Shown here: positions 35,301 through 45,094 of the stretch, piece by piece
How positions within the stretch are numbered: the first letter of the stretch is position 1
Layout: each line of letters begins with the position of its first letter
Source of the DNA: CAZJLP01 sp964546955
GTDB taxonomy: Bacteria > Verrucomicrobiota > Verrucomicrobiia > Opitutales > Opitutaceae
Direction: 5' to 3'
DNA: 64,000 bases
Assembly (NCBI GenBank): GCA_964546955.1
Contig: CAZJLP010000012.1
Coordinates: 1-64,000 of the forward strand
Program-made: the position numbers and the translations under genes
Notes under the pieces: generated by a model
The model's database searches: none
The model's input: only the letters and a program-made list of their open reading frames with translations
Told to the model about the DNA's origin: nothing

Positions 35301-36245
35301 ATGCCTCCTGTGCGCCGCACCAAGCCGGTTCAGCCGAGCCAAGCGCCGGCCGGCTTTGCGGAGGATATCGACGGGTTCATCGGCTTTTTGATGCTCGAGC
35401 GCGGGCTGTCGGTGCACACGCAGTACGGGTACCAGTCGGATCTGGACCAATGTGCGATGTTTCTGGCCCGCAAGGGCGCGAACGACTGGCGGACGGTCCA
35501 GTCCGACGACGTTGCGGCATGGATACATTCTCTCAGCGGCGATGACTACACCGTGGCCAGTCTGGCCAGGAAACTCACGGCGCTGCGCGTTTTTGCTCGA
35601 TACTTGGTGCGTGAGGAACGTCGAATGGACGACTTCACCGAGCTCTTGTCCGCGCCCAAGCTCTCACGGCGGATACCCGGCACGCTTTCCGCGGACGAGG
35701 TCGCCAAGCTGATCGCGGCGCCCTCGGGCGGAGATCCCATCTCATTGCGGGACCGCGCGATTCTCGAACTCTTTTATTCGAGCGGTCTGCGGGTTTCCGA
35801 ATTGGGAGGGCTTCTGCTGCAGCAGATCGACTTGGAGAACGGATTCCTCCGCGTTTTTGGCAAAGGGTCCAAGGAGCGCGTGGTGCCGATGGGAGGACGG
35901 GCTTGCGAGGCACTGGCGACGTATGTGACTTCGGCGCGGAGTCATTTCGTCAAGACGAGGAAAACGGGAAGTGAATTGTTCCTGAGCGAGCGCGGCACCG
36001 GCATTTCGCGAAAAATGCTCTGGGTGCTCGTGAAAAAATACGCGAAGCGCGCTGGAATCGAGAAGTCGGTCAAGCCCCATTTGTTGCGTCACTCGTTTGC
36101 GACCCATCTGCTGAGCGGTGGCGCGGATCTACGGGCCATTCAGGAAATGCTGGGACACGCGAATATCGCGACGACCCAAATCTACACGGCGGTGGAGGCG
36201 AAGCGCCTGATCGATCAGCACGCGAAATACCATCCGCGGAAGTAA
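35301..36245 (+). CDS. xerD: Tyrosine recombinase XerC/XerD family
   Basis: The 314-residue site-specific recombinase probably resolves chromosome dimers at dif. Seen: an N-terminal core-binding (SAM-like) domain with FLMLERGLSVHTQYGYQSDL, then the catalytic domain with Arg in YSSGLRVSELGGL near 162, Lys in GKGSKERVVPMG, HLLRHSFATHLL near 260, LGHANIATTQIYTAV with the Tyr nucleophile near 294, ending RLIDQHAKYHPRK. The length and the HPR ending match chromosomal XerD rather than integrases of mobile elements. No attachment-site duplication was seen around it. Confidence 0.93.
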   Translation: MPPVRRTKPVQPSQAPAGFAEDIDGFIGFLMLERGLSVHTQYGYQSDLDQCAMFLARKGANDWRTVQSDDVAAWIHSLSGDDYTVASLARKLTALRVFARYLVREERRMDDFTELLSAPKLSRRIPGTLSADEVAKLIAAPSGGDPISLRDRAILELFYSSGLRVSELGGLLLQQIDLENGFLRVFGKGSKERVVPMGGRACEALATYVTSARSHFVKTRKTGSELFLSERGTGISRKMLWVLVKKYAKRAGIEKSVKPHLLRHSFATHLLSGGADLRAIQEMLGHANIATTQIYTAVEAKRLIDQHAKYHPRK

Positions 36246-36248
36246 CCC

Positions 36249-36277
36249 GTAACCAGTAGCGAGAAATGAGTAGCGGG
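36249..36277. repeat. Solo arm of family G (GAGTAGC units)
   Basis: CAGTAGCGAGAAATGAGTAG and flanks resemble the outer arms around 58451 and 58703. No inverted partner was found nearby. Confidence 0.4.
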
Positions 36278-36305
36278 CAGTGGCGGAACAAGGCGTCGGA
36301 AACTT

Positions 36306-36420
36306 AAAGGCAACGAAGGTAACGACGAGGTTTTCGGGTTTCGAATCGAGCGACATTGCCCAGGCAATGAAGGGCTGAACGAGAGGGGCTCTTCGTGTCA
36401 TTTGTTACCCCTGTTCAAAT
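36306..36420. repeat. Family B inverted repeat, copy 2
   Basis: AAGGCAACGAAGGTAACGAC opens the left arm. The middle holds GAGCGACATTGCCCAGGCAA and CTGAACGAGAGGGG. The right side reads CTTCGTGTCATTTGTTACCC and then TGTTCAAATCCGA. All these blocks match copy 1 at 22486 in the same order. It lies in the 394 bp convergent gap between xerD and the CBM protein gene, next to a family C element; no gene was seen in the gap. Confidence 0.82.
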
Positions 36421-36456
36421 CCGATTGGGTGCGGATCGACTCGATCGGAGGTGGGG

Positions 36457-36596
36457 GGTAGGGCGAGACGGCCCGGCTCGCCGTCGTCGGCTGCGAGTCG
36501 GTTCTATTGCACGCCGTCGCCGCGCACAGTGTGTATAACGACTGCTGCACGGCGCGGTCGAGACCACCCCGGCGAGTCCGGCGGCCTCGCCCTACC
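36457..36596. repeat. Family C inverted repeat, copy 1
   Basis: GGTAGGGCGAG at 36457 and the reverse complement CTCGCCCTACC at 36586 bound arms of 26 bp (left core CGGCCCGGCTCGCC, right core GGCGAGTCCGGCGG). About 88 bp separate them. It is REP-like in base composition. Confidence 0.82.
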
Positions 36597-36639
36597 TTCA
36601 TCCTCTCGGTTTTTTGGTGAAACGAGAGCGATGCGGAGC

Positions 36640-39600
36640 CTACCGTGGGGCGGGATTTTGATAATACCGCTGGACGGCGGTGATCCACCAGAAGTTGTCG
36701 GTGGGAGGGGAACCTACGCCATCGGTGGAGGATCCGACTCCCGCTCCGAAGAGGACGGCGATGATGTTGCTCGTGGCAGCCTCCGGCATGTGATTGCCCC
36801 ATGTCACGGCGCTGCCGGAGCTGTTCACCTTGCTGTCGCCGCCTAGGTTCGTCGCGAAATAGCCCTGCCGGGTGCTCGTGCCGGGAGCGAAGCTGTCGCC
36901 CAGGAAGAACGTCGGGGCGGAATCTTCGTAGCGCTGTTCGGTGTTAGGTAGCGCCGGGAACGTGCCGCCGTTATACGGGTTCGGCATCTGGCTCGTGTTG
37001 ATGTGGCCGACGGGAATCTGCCAAAGGATGACCGGCTTGCCGGTGGTCTGACCGAGTGTTTTCGAAAACAGCAGGTAGTTGTTCCAATGATCCGCGTTCC
37101 AAAACCAGGTGGATTGCGCGGGGTTCGACGGACTGCTGATGCCGGCATCGAGGCCGTATTTGTCGATCGAGACAAAGTTGGCGCCGGAACTGTTGATGCC
37201 GCAGCTCACGTAGTAGTTCGCGATTTCCTGAGCGGTCGTGACAATGCGCTGGCGGCCCGCGGCGATGCCCATGCTGTCGGTGGCGCGGATGATGCCGGTC
37301 GCCGGCTGATTGTTGGAAGCCCAGAGGTTGAATTGCCAGCCGAAGTACGCCTTCGGGTAGTGCTTGCGGATGGCGTAGTTCACCGCGTTGACGTAGCCCA
37401 CAAGGGTATTGGGGAACGTGGGATCGCTGCCCGCGCTCAGCACGCCCGTGCGGTAAATCTGGTCCACCCGCGCGGGAATCTGCGACGGAGGAACGGGCGA
37501 GTTTTGCATCATGTAGCCCAGCAGATCGGGTTCGAGCACGATGCCCACGAGTTCGTCGCCGGCCTCGTTCCTTGCGATATCCAGAAAGAACTTCAGGTCG
37601 CGGAAGTACGCCGCCATGTAGGAGGCGTCGGCCAGATGGGCCCGATCGAGGTCGTAGCTCTCGGAGCCCTCGGGAATGTTGTAGTACACGAAGAAGGGAA
37701 TCATCCCCAGCTTCATGCTCTCGCGGATATAACTGATCGCCCGCCAGCCTTCCGGCTGATTCCAGGTGCGCCAGCCGTTGATCGGACCGCCGTTGATATA
37801 GATGTAGCGAATGTCCATGCGCCGATTCTTGAGACCCGGATCGAAGGCCTTCCAAAAATCGAGGTCACCGGTGGAATCCTCGCTGACCGACCCGACCGCC
37901 ACGTAGCTCGGCATGCCGGGCAACTGGCCGGTGGAGGTGCGAACGCGGATGCCGACAAACCGGGTTTGGTTGGTGCTCGACTCGGTGATCCGCACGGAGG
38001 CGCGGCCTTCCTTCAGCGCGGTGACACGCAGCTTGCCACTCACGATCTGCGCGGACACGACCGAGCTATTGTTGGTGGCGGCGGCGTAGGAGGGACTGGC
38101 CGCCCCGAGGGTGGAAAGCGTGTACTCGCTCACCCCTTGATTCACCGTCGCCTGGAGCGCCTGCCGGTCGGGGTCGGCTTCCTGCAGGATGATTTTGCTG
38201 GCGCCGCCGATAATGGTGGAGACTGGATCGCTCGCGGTGGAGCCGGAGCTGTTGGTCAGCACCACCCTGTATTCGTACGCACCATACGTCTTGCCGTTGA
38301 TGACGACGCTGCCCGATTGGACGTTGTTGCCGGCGTCCGGAATCGAGGACGAATGGATCAGCTTCCCGTTCTCGAACATCTGCCAGCTCGTGCCGCTGAT
38401 GCCGGCCCATTTGTTCCAGGTGACAGTGTACGAGGGACTGCCTTGGACGATCTGGATGATCGGTTTGGCTGGGGCGCCCGGACCGCTGCCCGTTTGGGTC
38501 GTGCCCGTGGCGCTGTTGCTCGGGCCTGAGACGTTTCCGGCCGCGTCGCGTGCCCGCACGGTGAAGCTGTAGGTCGTGGCTGGGCTCAGACCACCCACAG
38601 TGTGGCTGGTGCCCGCGGCCGTACCGGCTTGAGTTCCGCTGTTGAAGATCGTGTAGCCGGTGACACCGACATTGTCGGAGGACGCTCCCCAGCTCAGGGA
38701 AATGCTCGTGGTGGTCGAACTCGTGACGACGAGATTGCTCGGTGCGGAGGGAGGCTGGGTGTCATCCGGAGTGCCGTTCGAATTGCCGCCCCAGAGTTCG
38801 ACCTCGGTGTAACTATTCCAGGTGTTGACCGAATTGCCGCGGCCGACGATGCGGACGTAGCGGACCGGATCGCTGTCCGGCAGGTCGAACGTTTGCAGGG
38901 CGGTGTTGAGCGCGCTGACGATCCCGGTGCGGACGGGCGAGAATGAGACATTGTCCATGGAGGCTTCGACATCGAACGTCGAGGTGCGCGCGTTGCCGTT
39001 GTAGAAGGCAAGTTTGACCGAGCCGAGCCGCTTGTTGCCGCCGAGGTCGAATTTGATCCACTGCCCGCTGCCGCTGGCGGACCAGCGGGTGCCAAGATTG
39101 CCGTCGACGGCATTTGCCGGGACGTTTCCGTCGTTGCTGCTGGCGGTTACCGCTGAAGCGGGAACGGGAAGCTTGGTGTCGCCGCTCGCGCCGCCGATCG
39201 TGTAGGTGGCGGATGCGACCGGGCTGTCGGTCAGGCCGCTGGCGTAGGCGATCGCGCGAACCATCGTCGTGCTGCTGACGGTGATCGGGCCGGTGTAGAC
39301 CGTACCCGAAGTAGACGTCGGGGTGCTGCCGTTGGTCGTGTAGCGAATGGAAGCACCGCTGGTCGACGTGGAAATAGTGACGGATTGCGGTACGGTGAAG
39401 GAACCGCCGCCAGGACTGAAAGAGGGTGGGGCCGCGCTGCCGCCGCCGCTTTGGGTGATGAGGGCAATACGGTCGGCCGAGAGCGAAAAATTTGTCGAGG
39501 CTGCGTTTTTGCCCGTGACCGTGAGTCGCAGGGCGTGACTGCCGGCCGAGGCAAACGTGACATTCCCGAACGTCGTGGTGGGATAAGTGGCCGGTGAGGC

Positions 39601-39978
39601 GTACTGATCCAACGTGGAGCCAATTTGCACGCCGTCGATCCGCAGCGCGAGGATGCCGCGGTTGTTGTGGTGCTTGTCGCGAAGTTGCACGCTGTACGTG
39701 CCAGCGGGCACGCTTGGCAGGGTGAACTCGATCCACTGACCCACGGCGGTGGAGGCGAGCGTCACACGCGAACCGCCGCTGGCCGCGCTGTCGCTATCGT
39801 TTGTGGCGGTGGGTCCGCTCGTGGTGCGCGAAAGACTTTCGGCTTCGGCAATGACGTCGGCTTGTGCGGTGGGGGCGAATGCGCAAACGAAGGCGACGAG
39901 CGAAAAGGCAAAAAGGCCGCACGCAGGCAGCCGCGAAGCAAGACGCCGCGAAAGCGCGGAGGGGCAGGAGCGCGTCAT
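36640..39978 (-). CDS. Secreted multimodular carbohydrate-binding protein with putative glycosidase domain
   Basis: The 1112-residue protein begins with a signal peptide (LFAFSLVAFVCAFAPTAQA). In order: a CBM6/CBM35-like domain (about 42-175), a CHB_HEX_C_1 chitobiase-like domain (about 185-262, SIRYTTNGSTPTSTSG), an F5/8-type C domain (about 270-397), a fibronectin type III domain (about 408-495), and two Ig-like or Big2-like regions (about 500-680). A C-terminal domain of about 420 residues contains RYIYINGGPINGW, LVGIVLEPDLLGYM and GKPVILWQIPVGH, which looks like an alpha/beta-barrel glycosidase with possible acidic residues in the second motif. The family of that domain was not recognised. 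The first modules are closely related to those of the GH8 protein at 45571. Confidence 0.8.
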   Translation of the reverse strand: MTRSCPSALSRRLASRLPACGLFAFSLVAFVCAFAPTAQADVIAEAESLSRTTSGPTATNDSDSAASGGSRVTLASTAVGQWIEFTLPSVPAGTYSVQLRDKHHNNRGILALRIDGVQIGSTLDQYASPATYPTTTFGNVTFASAGSHALRLTVTGKNAASTNFSLSADRIALITQSGGGSAAPPSFSPGGGSFTVPQSVTISTSTSGASIRYTTNGSTPTSTSGTVYTGPITVSSTTMVRAIAYASGLTDSPVASATYTIGGASGDTKLPVPASAVTASSNDGNVPANAVDGNLGTRWSASGSGQWIKFDLGGNKRLGSVKLAFYNGNARTSTFDVEASMDNVSFSPVRTGIVSALNTALQTFDLPDSDPVRYVRIVGRGNSVNTWNSYTEVELWGGNSNGTPDDTQPPSAPSNLVVTSSTTTSISLSWGASSDNVGVTGYTIFNSGTQAGTAAGTSHTVGGLSPATTYSFTVRARDAAGNVSGPSNSATGTTQTGSGPGAPAKPIIQIVQGSPSYTVTWNKWAGISGTSWQMFENGKLIHSSSIPDAGNNVQSGSVVINGKTYGAYEYRVVLTNSSGSTASDPVSTIIGGASKIILQEADPDRQALQATVNQGVSEYTLSTLGAASPSYAAATNNSSVVSAQIVSGKLRVTALKEGRASVRITESSTNQTRFVGIRVRTSTGQLPGMPSYVAVGSVSEDSTGDLDFWKAFDPGLKNRRMDIRYIYINGGPINGWRTWNQPEGWRAISYIRESMKLGMIPFFVYYNIPEGSESYDLDRAHLADASYMAAYFRDLKFFLDIARNEAGDELVGIVLEPDLLGYMMQNSPVPPSQIPARVDQIYRTGVLSAGSDPTFPNTLVGYVNAVNYAIRKHYPKAYFGWQFNLWASNNQPATGIIRATDSMGIAAGRQRIVTTAQEIANYYVSCGINSSGANFVSIDKYGLDAGISSPSNPAQSTWFWNADHWNNYLLFSKTLGQTTGKPVILWQIPVGHINTSQMPNPYNGGTFPALPNTEQRYEDSAPTFFLGDSFAPGTSTRQGYFATNLGGDSKVNSSGSAVTWGNHMPEAATSNIIAVLFGAGVGSSTDGVGSPPTDNFWWITAVQRYYQNPAPR

Positions 39979-40219
39979 AGCAGCGCAACAGAAGAAGATC
40001 GGTGCGGTTCTCGCAAGATGGACAGATGTCCGCGTTACTTAATCTGTTAAGCGCAGAGATTCGGTACATTCGAAACGACCCGGTTTTGAGTTGGAAGCGT
40101 GGGCGGCTGCAACCAAGTCGTCTCAGGGTCAGGCCAGGTCCTGGTTATACGTGCCCAATTTTTAGGACGTGCACACTCTTCCATCGACGGCAGATGGCAG
40201 GATCCTAGGCTTCGGCATC

Positions 40220-42532
40220 GTGTCCGCTCTCACCTCACGCGTGCTCGCCCTTCTTTTCGCGGCGATACTGGGCAGTACGTGTCATGCCGCGTCTGACGAT
40301 CCGATCAAGGCGATCTTCCGTCCGTTCGAAACTGAAAACGCCTCGATCTCTCCCGATGGACGGTATCTCGCGTATTCATTTCGATCCAAGCACCTCGTTC
40401 ACCTCGCTATTCGCGCTCTTGACACAAATGAAACGAAGCTGATCCCAGCCGCGAAAGACTATGTGCCTACGATGTCGGGCCTCAAAGAGGCCGCGCCGGC
40501 GCGGATCACATTCCTGCGCTGGGCCACCCCAAAGCGTCTCGTTTTGTCGGTGGACGATGTCACTATTTGGGCGATCGACGCTGATGGTTCGAACGCGCTA
40601 GCGATTGTGAAAAGTCGGGACCTGAAGCCTCACTTTAAAGCACCGTTGAGGCTACTGCCGAAGTTTCGCGGTGTCTCAATACCGACGGCAAACGCCGGGC
40701 ATGACTCCGAAATGGGGAGGGGGCTGGATCCCGCGTTGAGGCTGGCTTCGCCCTTTTCAGAGGAAGAAATGCCCTTGGGGGAGGGTGAAGAAGCGGTGAC
40801 AACTTCGAATCAAGGCATCGACGGCCGCGTCGAGAGCAGTGATGATTTGTTTGACGGAGGCGGAGCCTCGGCCACGGCCAAGCGCCAACCCTTCGTGGTG
40901 GAAATGCCGATCGATGATCCACGTCACGTGATTGTGGAATGCCGGGGCCATGTAGGCCCTACGGACGACGGCGGAAACGCAGGCGCCGACGACGTGTGGA
41001 CAGAACTCTGGAAGGTAAACATCGACACGGGTTCGGTCACTACCGAGGAGAGGGAGACCGGACAGACCCGAATGTACCCGGACAAGCAGGGACGGCTGCG
41101 CCTATCGGTATCGCAGTCGCCCGTGGTGAGGCGCTTCATTCATACACCCGTGGGAATGGCCGTTCGAAAACCCCTCGACGAGGAAACCCAGGACAAAGTC
41201 GCGCTCAATTTTCATCTTTCACCAGAGACATTGCTGGGGCCGCGTTCAATTCCGCTCGGGTTCGATTTTGATCCCAACCTTCTTTATTTTATCTCCAATG
41301 TCGGGGGCGATCGGCGCGGACTTTATTCGCTGGATTTGAAGACGAAAACCCGGACCGACTTCTGCTTCGAGCATCCGCTGTTCGACATCGGCGAAGCGGA
41401 GAGGCCTTTTCAAGAAGATGTTTTGGTCTTCGATCGCGGCGAGAGGCGTTTGGTCGGGGTTCGCTATGAAGGAGTACGAAGCCGTGTCTATTGGCTCGAT
41501 GCGGAATTGGGCTCGTTGCAAGCCCAGCTTCAGACGCAATTCGAGAAAAAGCAGTCTGGCGCCACGGTGCAGCTCGCCGAATGGGATCATAGTCGCAACC
41601 GCTTTATTCTCTTCGTTTCGTCCGCGACCGATCCTGGGTCCTATTATATTTTTGACCGCAAGACGCGGAGACTCGCTCAGTTTGCGTGGCGGGCTCCCTG
41701 GATCACAGCCGATAACGCCCAGCCATCCCGCTCCATCGAGTTCAAGGGTGCGGGTGGTGCTGTTTTGCGCGGTTATTTAACACTGCCGCGAAATCCACGG
41801 CGTGAACCTTCACCACTGTTGATTTATTGCCATGACGGTCCGTGGAACCGCGACAAACCGGGGTATAATCGCGGAGCGCAAGCTTTGGCGACGATGGGGT
41901 TTGCCGTTGCGCAGATCAATTACCGCGGTTCGAGCGGGCTTGGCCTCGCTCACCTCAACGCCGCGCGGGGAGAAAACTTCGACAAGGCGCCCCTTACCGA
42001 CGTTACTGCCGCGATAGATCATCTATGCGCTCTCTACCCTCTGAACCGGAAACTCGTGGCCATTCTTGGCAATGGGTACGGCGGCTATCTGGCGCTTCGG
42101 GCTCTCCAGCTCCATCCTGATAAATTTCGCTGCGCCGTCAGCATCAACGCCCCTACGGATCTCACGTTATGGGCAAACCATCCGCCGACCGGATTGTCGT
42201 TTTGGCGAGATGTCCGTCGTGACTTTCTGAAGCTGGACGACGCGGGTCTGGAACGTCTCTCGCCGATCGCGCACGCCGCAGCCATTCGAAAGCCGCTTCT
42301 GATCGTACAAAGTGAGTTCAACCAAATCGTGCCTCCGGTCCACGGCCAGAAGATGCGCGATGCAGTGCTGCGCGAAGGGGCGAGTGTCGACTACTTCGAA
42401 ATGAAAACGGAAGGCCACACCCAGTGGCTGCCCGGGTCGTATGTGTCGCTTTTTCGAAAGCTCGAGGAGTTCTTCAATAGTTCGATCTATAATTTCAAGG
42501 TGGAAGAAGGGGAGTTGAAGGAGGTAAAATAA
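40220..42532 (+). CDS. S9 prolyl-oligopeptidase-like protein lacking the catalytic serine (paralogue 1)
   Basis: The 770-residue exported protein has a signal peptide (VLALLFAAILGSTCHA), a beta-propeller-like region (SISPDGRYLAYSF; WDHSRNRFILFVSS), and a C-terminal alpha/beta-hydrolase domain with YCHDGPWNRDKPGYN and GFAVAQINYRGSSGLG. The nucleophile elbow reads GNGYGGY, so Gly619 stands where Ser is expected. The acidic residue position is Asn701 (EFNQIVPP); His733 is present in EGHTQW. Peptidase activity is therefore unlikely. GTG 40220 was chosen because it gives a proper signal peptide, as in the neighbouring paralogue; the open frame continues up to GTG 40169. Confidence 0.85.
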   Translation: MSALTSRVLALLFAAILGSTCHAASDDPIKAIFRPFETENASISPDGRYLAYSFRSKHLVHLAIRALDTNETKLIPAAKDYVPTMSGLKEAAPARITFLRWATPKRLVLSVDDVTIWAIDADGSNALAIVKSRDLKPHFKAPLRLLPKFRGVSIPTANAGHDSEMGRGLDPALRLASPFSEEEMPLGEGEEAVTTSNQGIDGRVESSDDLFDGGGASATAKRQPFVVEMPIDDPRHVIVECRGHVGPTDDGGNAGADDVWTELWKVNIDTGSVTTEERETGQTRMYPDKQGRLRLSVSQSPVVRRFIHTPVGMAVRKPLDEETQDKVALNFHLSPETLLGPRSIPLGFDFDPNLLYFISNVGGDRRGLYSLDLKTKTRTDFCFEHPLFDIGEAERPFQEDVLVFDRGERRLVGVRYEGVRSRVYWLDAELGSLQAQLQTQFEKKQSGATVQLAEWDHSRNRFILFVSSATDPGSYYIFDRKTRRLAQFAWRAPWITADNAQPSRSIEFKGAGGAVLRGYLTLPRNPRREPSPLLIYCHDGPWNRDKPGYNRGAQALATMGFAVAQINYRGSSGLGLAHLNAARGENFDKAPLTDVTAAIDHLCALYPLNRKLVAILGNGYGGYLALRALQLHPDKFRCAVSINAPTDLTLWANHPPTGLSFWRDVRRDFLKLDDAGLERLSPIAHAAAIRKPLLIVQSEFNQIVPPVHGQKMRDAVLREGASVDYFEMKTEGHTQWLPGSYVSLFRKLEEFFNSSIYNFKVEEGELKEVK

Positions 42533-42709
42533 GGAGAGACCGGACGATCGCGATCCCGTCGTGAGTGCTACTGTTTGTCCTGCTCGAAGGAAGCGAAGGA
42601 TCCAGTTCCGGGTCGATGGCAACCTCCACTCAGCCTACCTATTTCGCCTAGCCAAAAGCACAGCAATTCTTCCTTGGACGGAGGGGTATACGGTTATATG
42701 ACCTGATGT

Positions 42710-45094
42710 ATGCGTCGCTTCTTCTTTCAGATCACCGTTGCTTTGCTTTCCGCGATCGTTGTGGCGCCGGCCGTGGGTGCGCCGGACCCGATTGCGGAGA
42801 TCTTCCAGCCGTTTGAAACGGAGCTCGCTTCACTCTCGCCGGACGGAAAGCACCTGGCGTTTTCGCAGAAGAAAGGGAGCCGGATGTACCTCACGTTGCG
42901 GAATCTCGAAACGAACGAGACCAAGTCCATTCCCGTGGCGGACGATTATGTGGCGCCGTTGTCCGGAGTGAAGGAAGCGACGCCGACACGGATTACTTTC
43001 CTGCGTTGGGCGACGGCGAAGCGCGTTGTTTTCGCAGTCGACGACGTCATTGTTTGGGCTATAAATGCCGATGGATCCGAAGCGCGCACTGTGGTGACCG
43101 CCCGGCACCTGAACCAGGAGCGAGAGCGTCTGCAGGACCTGGCGCGACGTCCGCCGCCGGAACCTCCGGGGGCCGGACCGCCCGGAAATCGTGGTCGCGA
43201 CACGATCCGCACGGCCGACCTGGAGTCGTCTCCTGCGGCCGGGCCGTCGGATGACGAAGTCCCGATCGGCGTCGATTTTGCGAGCGGAAGGGCGGAGATC
43301 GAGAATTCCGATCCCTTGATCAACCTGAGGGCGGCCATGGAATCCGATACGTACGGTCGGGTGCGCGGCTCGGACGATTTTTTCGGCGGCATGCGCATCG
43401 GATCGAATGCGGTTCAGAGGCGTCCCTTCGTCGTGGAAATGCCGGTCGATGATCCCGACCATGTGATCGTCGAATCGCGCGGACCCGTTGGCCCGACGGA
43501 AGATGGCGTGAGCGAAAATGGCGACGATATCTGGACCGAATTGCTGAAGGTGAATATTCACACCGGGACGATCAAACGCCGCGATCTGGAGGCCAGCAAT
43601 TCGCGGTTGTTTCCGGATAAGCAAGGGAATTTGCGGCTGGGCATCGCGCAGAACGTAGCGGAGCGGAAGGTCATGCATACGCCGCTCGGGTTGAAACTGC
43701 GCAAACCGCTCGATGAAGAACTGGGCGGCAAGAAGACGAAAGAATTCAGTTTCTCGCCGGAATCGTTTCTCGGCAAACGGTCGATCCCTCTGGCGTTCGA
43801 CTATGATCCCAACCTTCTCTATTTCGCATCGAACGTCGAAAACGACCGCTACGGGATCTATGCGCTCGACTTAAAAGCGAAGAAGCGCACGGACTTCGCC
43901 TTTGAGCATCCGGCGTTTGACCTCGCTGAACCGGACCGGCCTTTTGCCGAGGATCTCCTCGTGTTCGATCGGAAGCAACGCAGGCTGGTCGGAATTCGAT
44001 TCCAAGGGGTCCGCCCGCGCACGCAATGGCTCGATCCCGAACTCGGGAAGGTGCAAACGGATTTGCAGACGCAGTTCGAGAAAAAGGTCCCCGGCGCGAG
44101 TGTGCAAATCCTGGAATGGGACGATACCCGCGACAGCTTTCTCTTCTTCGTTTCGTCGGCAACCGACCCCGGCACCTATTGGGTGGTCAATCGGAAGACG
44201 CCCAAGATAGCACGGCACGCACTCCGCGCGCCCTGGGTCACGCCGGACACGGTTCAGCCGTCGCTGCCCTTCGAATTGAAAGGCTCGGACGGCGCGCTGT
44301 TGCGTGGCTATCTGACCGTGCCAAGCAAACCGCGACGCGAGCCTTCGCCGCTGTTGATTTTCTGCCATGACGGGCCCTGGAACCGAGACCAGCCGGGCTA
44401 TAACCGCGGGGCGCAGGCCCTGGCGACGATGGGCTTTGCGGTCGCCCAAGTGAATTTCCGCGGGTCGAGTGGTTTTGGGCGGGCGCACCTTGAAGCGGCG
44501 CGGGGCACAAATTTCGATCGCGTGCCGGTCGGAGACGTGGTCGCGACCGTGGATTTCCTTTGCGCGCAATTCCCTTTGAACAAGAAACTGGTCGCAATTT
44601 TGGGCAATGGCTACGGCGGGTATTTGGCGCTCCGGGCGTTGCAGATGCACCCCGACAGGTTCCGCTGCGGCGTGAGCATCAACGCGCCCACTGATCTGGC
44701 CCTGTGGCTGAGCCAGCCTCCCGGAGGTTTGTCCTTTTGGCGCGATGTGCGCCGCGAGTTCCTGAAGGCCAGCACGGCTGAGCTGAAAGCAATGTCGCCG
44801 GTGACGCATGCGGCCGCGATAAAGAAGCCGCTCTTGATCGTGCAGGCGGAGCTCGATGAAGTCGTGCCGCCGGTTCACGGCCGAAACTTGCGCGACGCGT
44901 TGCAGGGCGCGGGAGTGACGGTGGACTATTTCGAAATGAAAACGGAGGGACATTCACAGTGGCTTCCCGGCTCGTATACCGAGCTCTTTCGGAAGCTTGA
45001 AGAGTTTTTCAATACGTCGATCTACAGTTTCAAAGTGGAGAGCGGCGAAGCGGAAGTGGTGAAGGAGGCGTCCGAGCAGACTCCGAAGAAATAG
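42710..45094 (+). CDS. S9 prolyl-oligopeptidase-like protein lacking the catalytic serine (paralogue 2)
   Basis: The 794-residue tandem paralogue of the gene at 40220 is similar along the whole length apart from a low-complexity insert (RRPPPEPPGAGPPGNRG near 147). Seen: signal peptide (TVALLSAIVVAPAVGA), propeller start SLSPDGKHLAF, hydrolase core CHDGPWNRDQPGYN, elbow GNGYGGY with Gly634 at the Ser position, Asp716 retained (ELDEVVPP) and His748 retained (EGHSQW). The same Ser-to-Gly change in both copies means it predates the duplication or is selected. It may act as a binding or chaperone-like protein in the periplasm. Separate promoter regions are likely, given the 177 bp gap. Confidence 0.87.
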   Translation: MRRFFFQITVALLSAIVVAPAVGAPDPIAEIFQPFETELASLSPDGKHLAFSQKKGSRMYLTLRNLETNETKSIPVADDYVAPLSGVKEATPTRITFLRWATAKRVVFAVDDVIVWAINADGSEARTVVTARHLNQERERLQDLARRPPPEPPGAGPPGNRGRDTIRTADLESSPAAGPSDDEVPIGVDFASGRAEIENSDPLINLRAAMESDTYGRVRGSDDFFGGMRIGSNAVQRRPFVVEMPVDDPDHVIVESRGPVGPTEDGVSENGDDIWTELLKVNIHTGTIKRRDLEASNSRLFPDKQGNLRLGIAQNVAERKVMHTPLGLKLRKPLDEELGGKKTKEFSFSPESFLGKRSIPLAFDYDPNLLYFASNVENDRYGIYALDLKAKKRTDFAFEHPAFDLAEPDRPFAEDLLVFDRKQRRLVGIRFQGVRPRTQWLDPELGKVQTDLQTQFEKKVPGASVQILEWDDTRDSFLFFVSSATDPGTYWVVNRKTPKIARHALRAPWVTPDTVQPSLPFELKGSDGALLRGYLTVPSKPRREPSPLLIFCHDGPWNRDQPGYNRGAQALATMGFAVAQVNFRGSSGFGRAHLEAARGTNFDRVPVGDVVATVDFLCAQFPLNKKLVAILGNGYGGYLALRALQMHPDRFRCGVSINAPTDLALWLSQPPGGLSFWRDVRREFLKASTAELKAMSPVTHAAAIKKPLLIVQAELDEVVPPVHGRNLRDALQGAGVTVDYFEMKTEGHSQWLPGSYTELFRKLEEFFNTSIYSFKVESGEAEVVKEASEQTPKK

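Noticed and set aside
35301..36245. Integrase of a mobile island
   Set aside because: Length, motifs and the HPR-type C-terminus fit chromosomal XerD, and no flanking direct repeats or phage genes were seen.
37003..38529. Open frame (508 codons) opposite the large CBM protein
   Set aside because: Low-complexity antisense translation of repeated Thr/Ser/Gly-rich modules.
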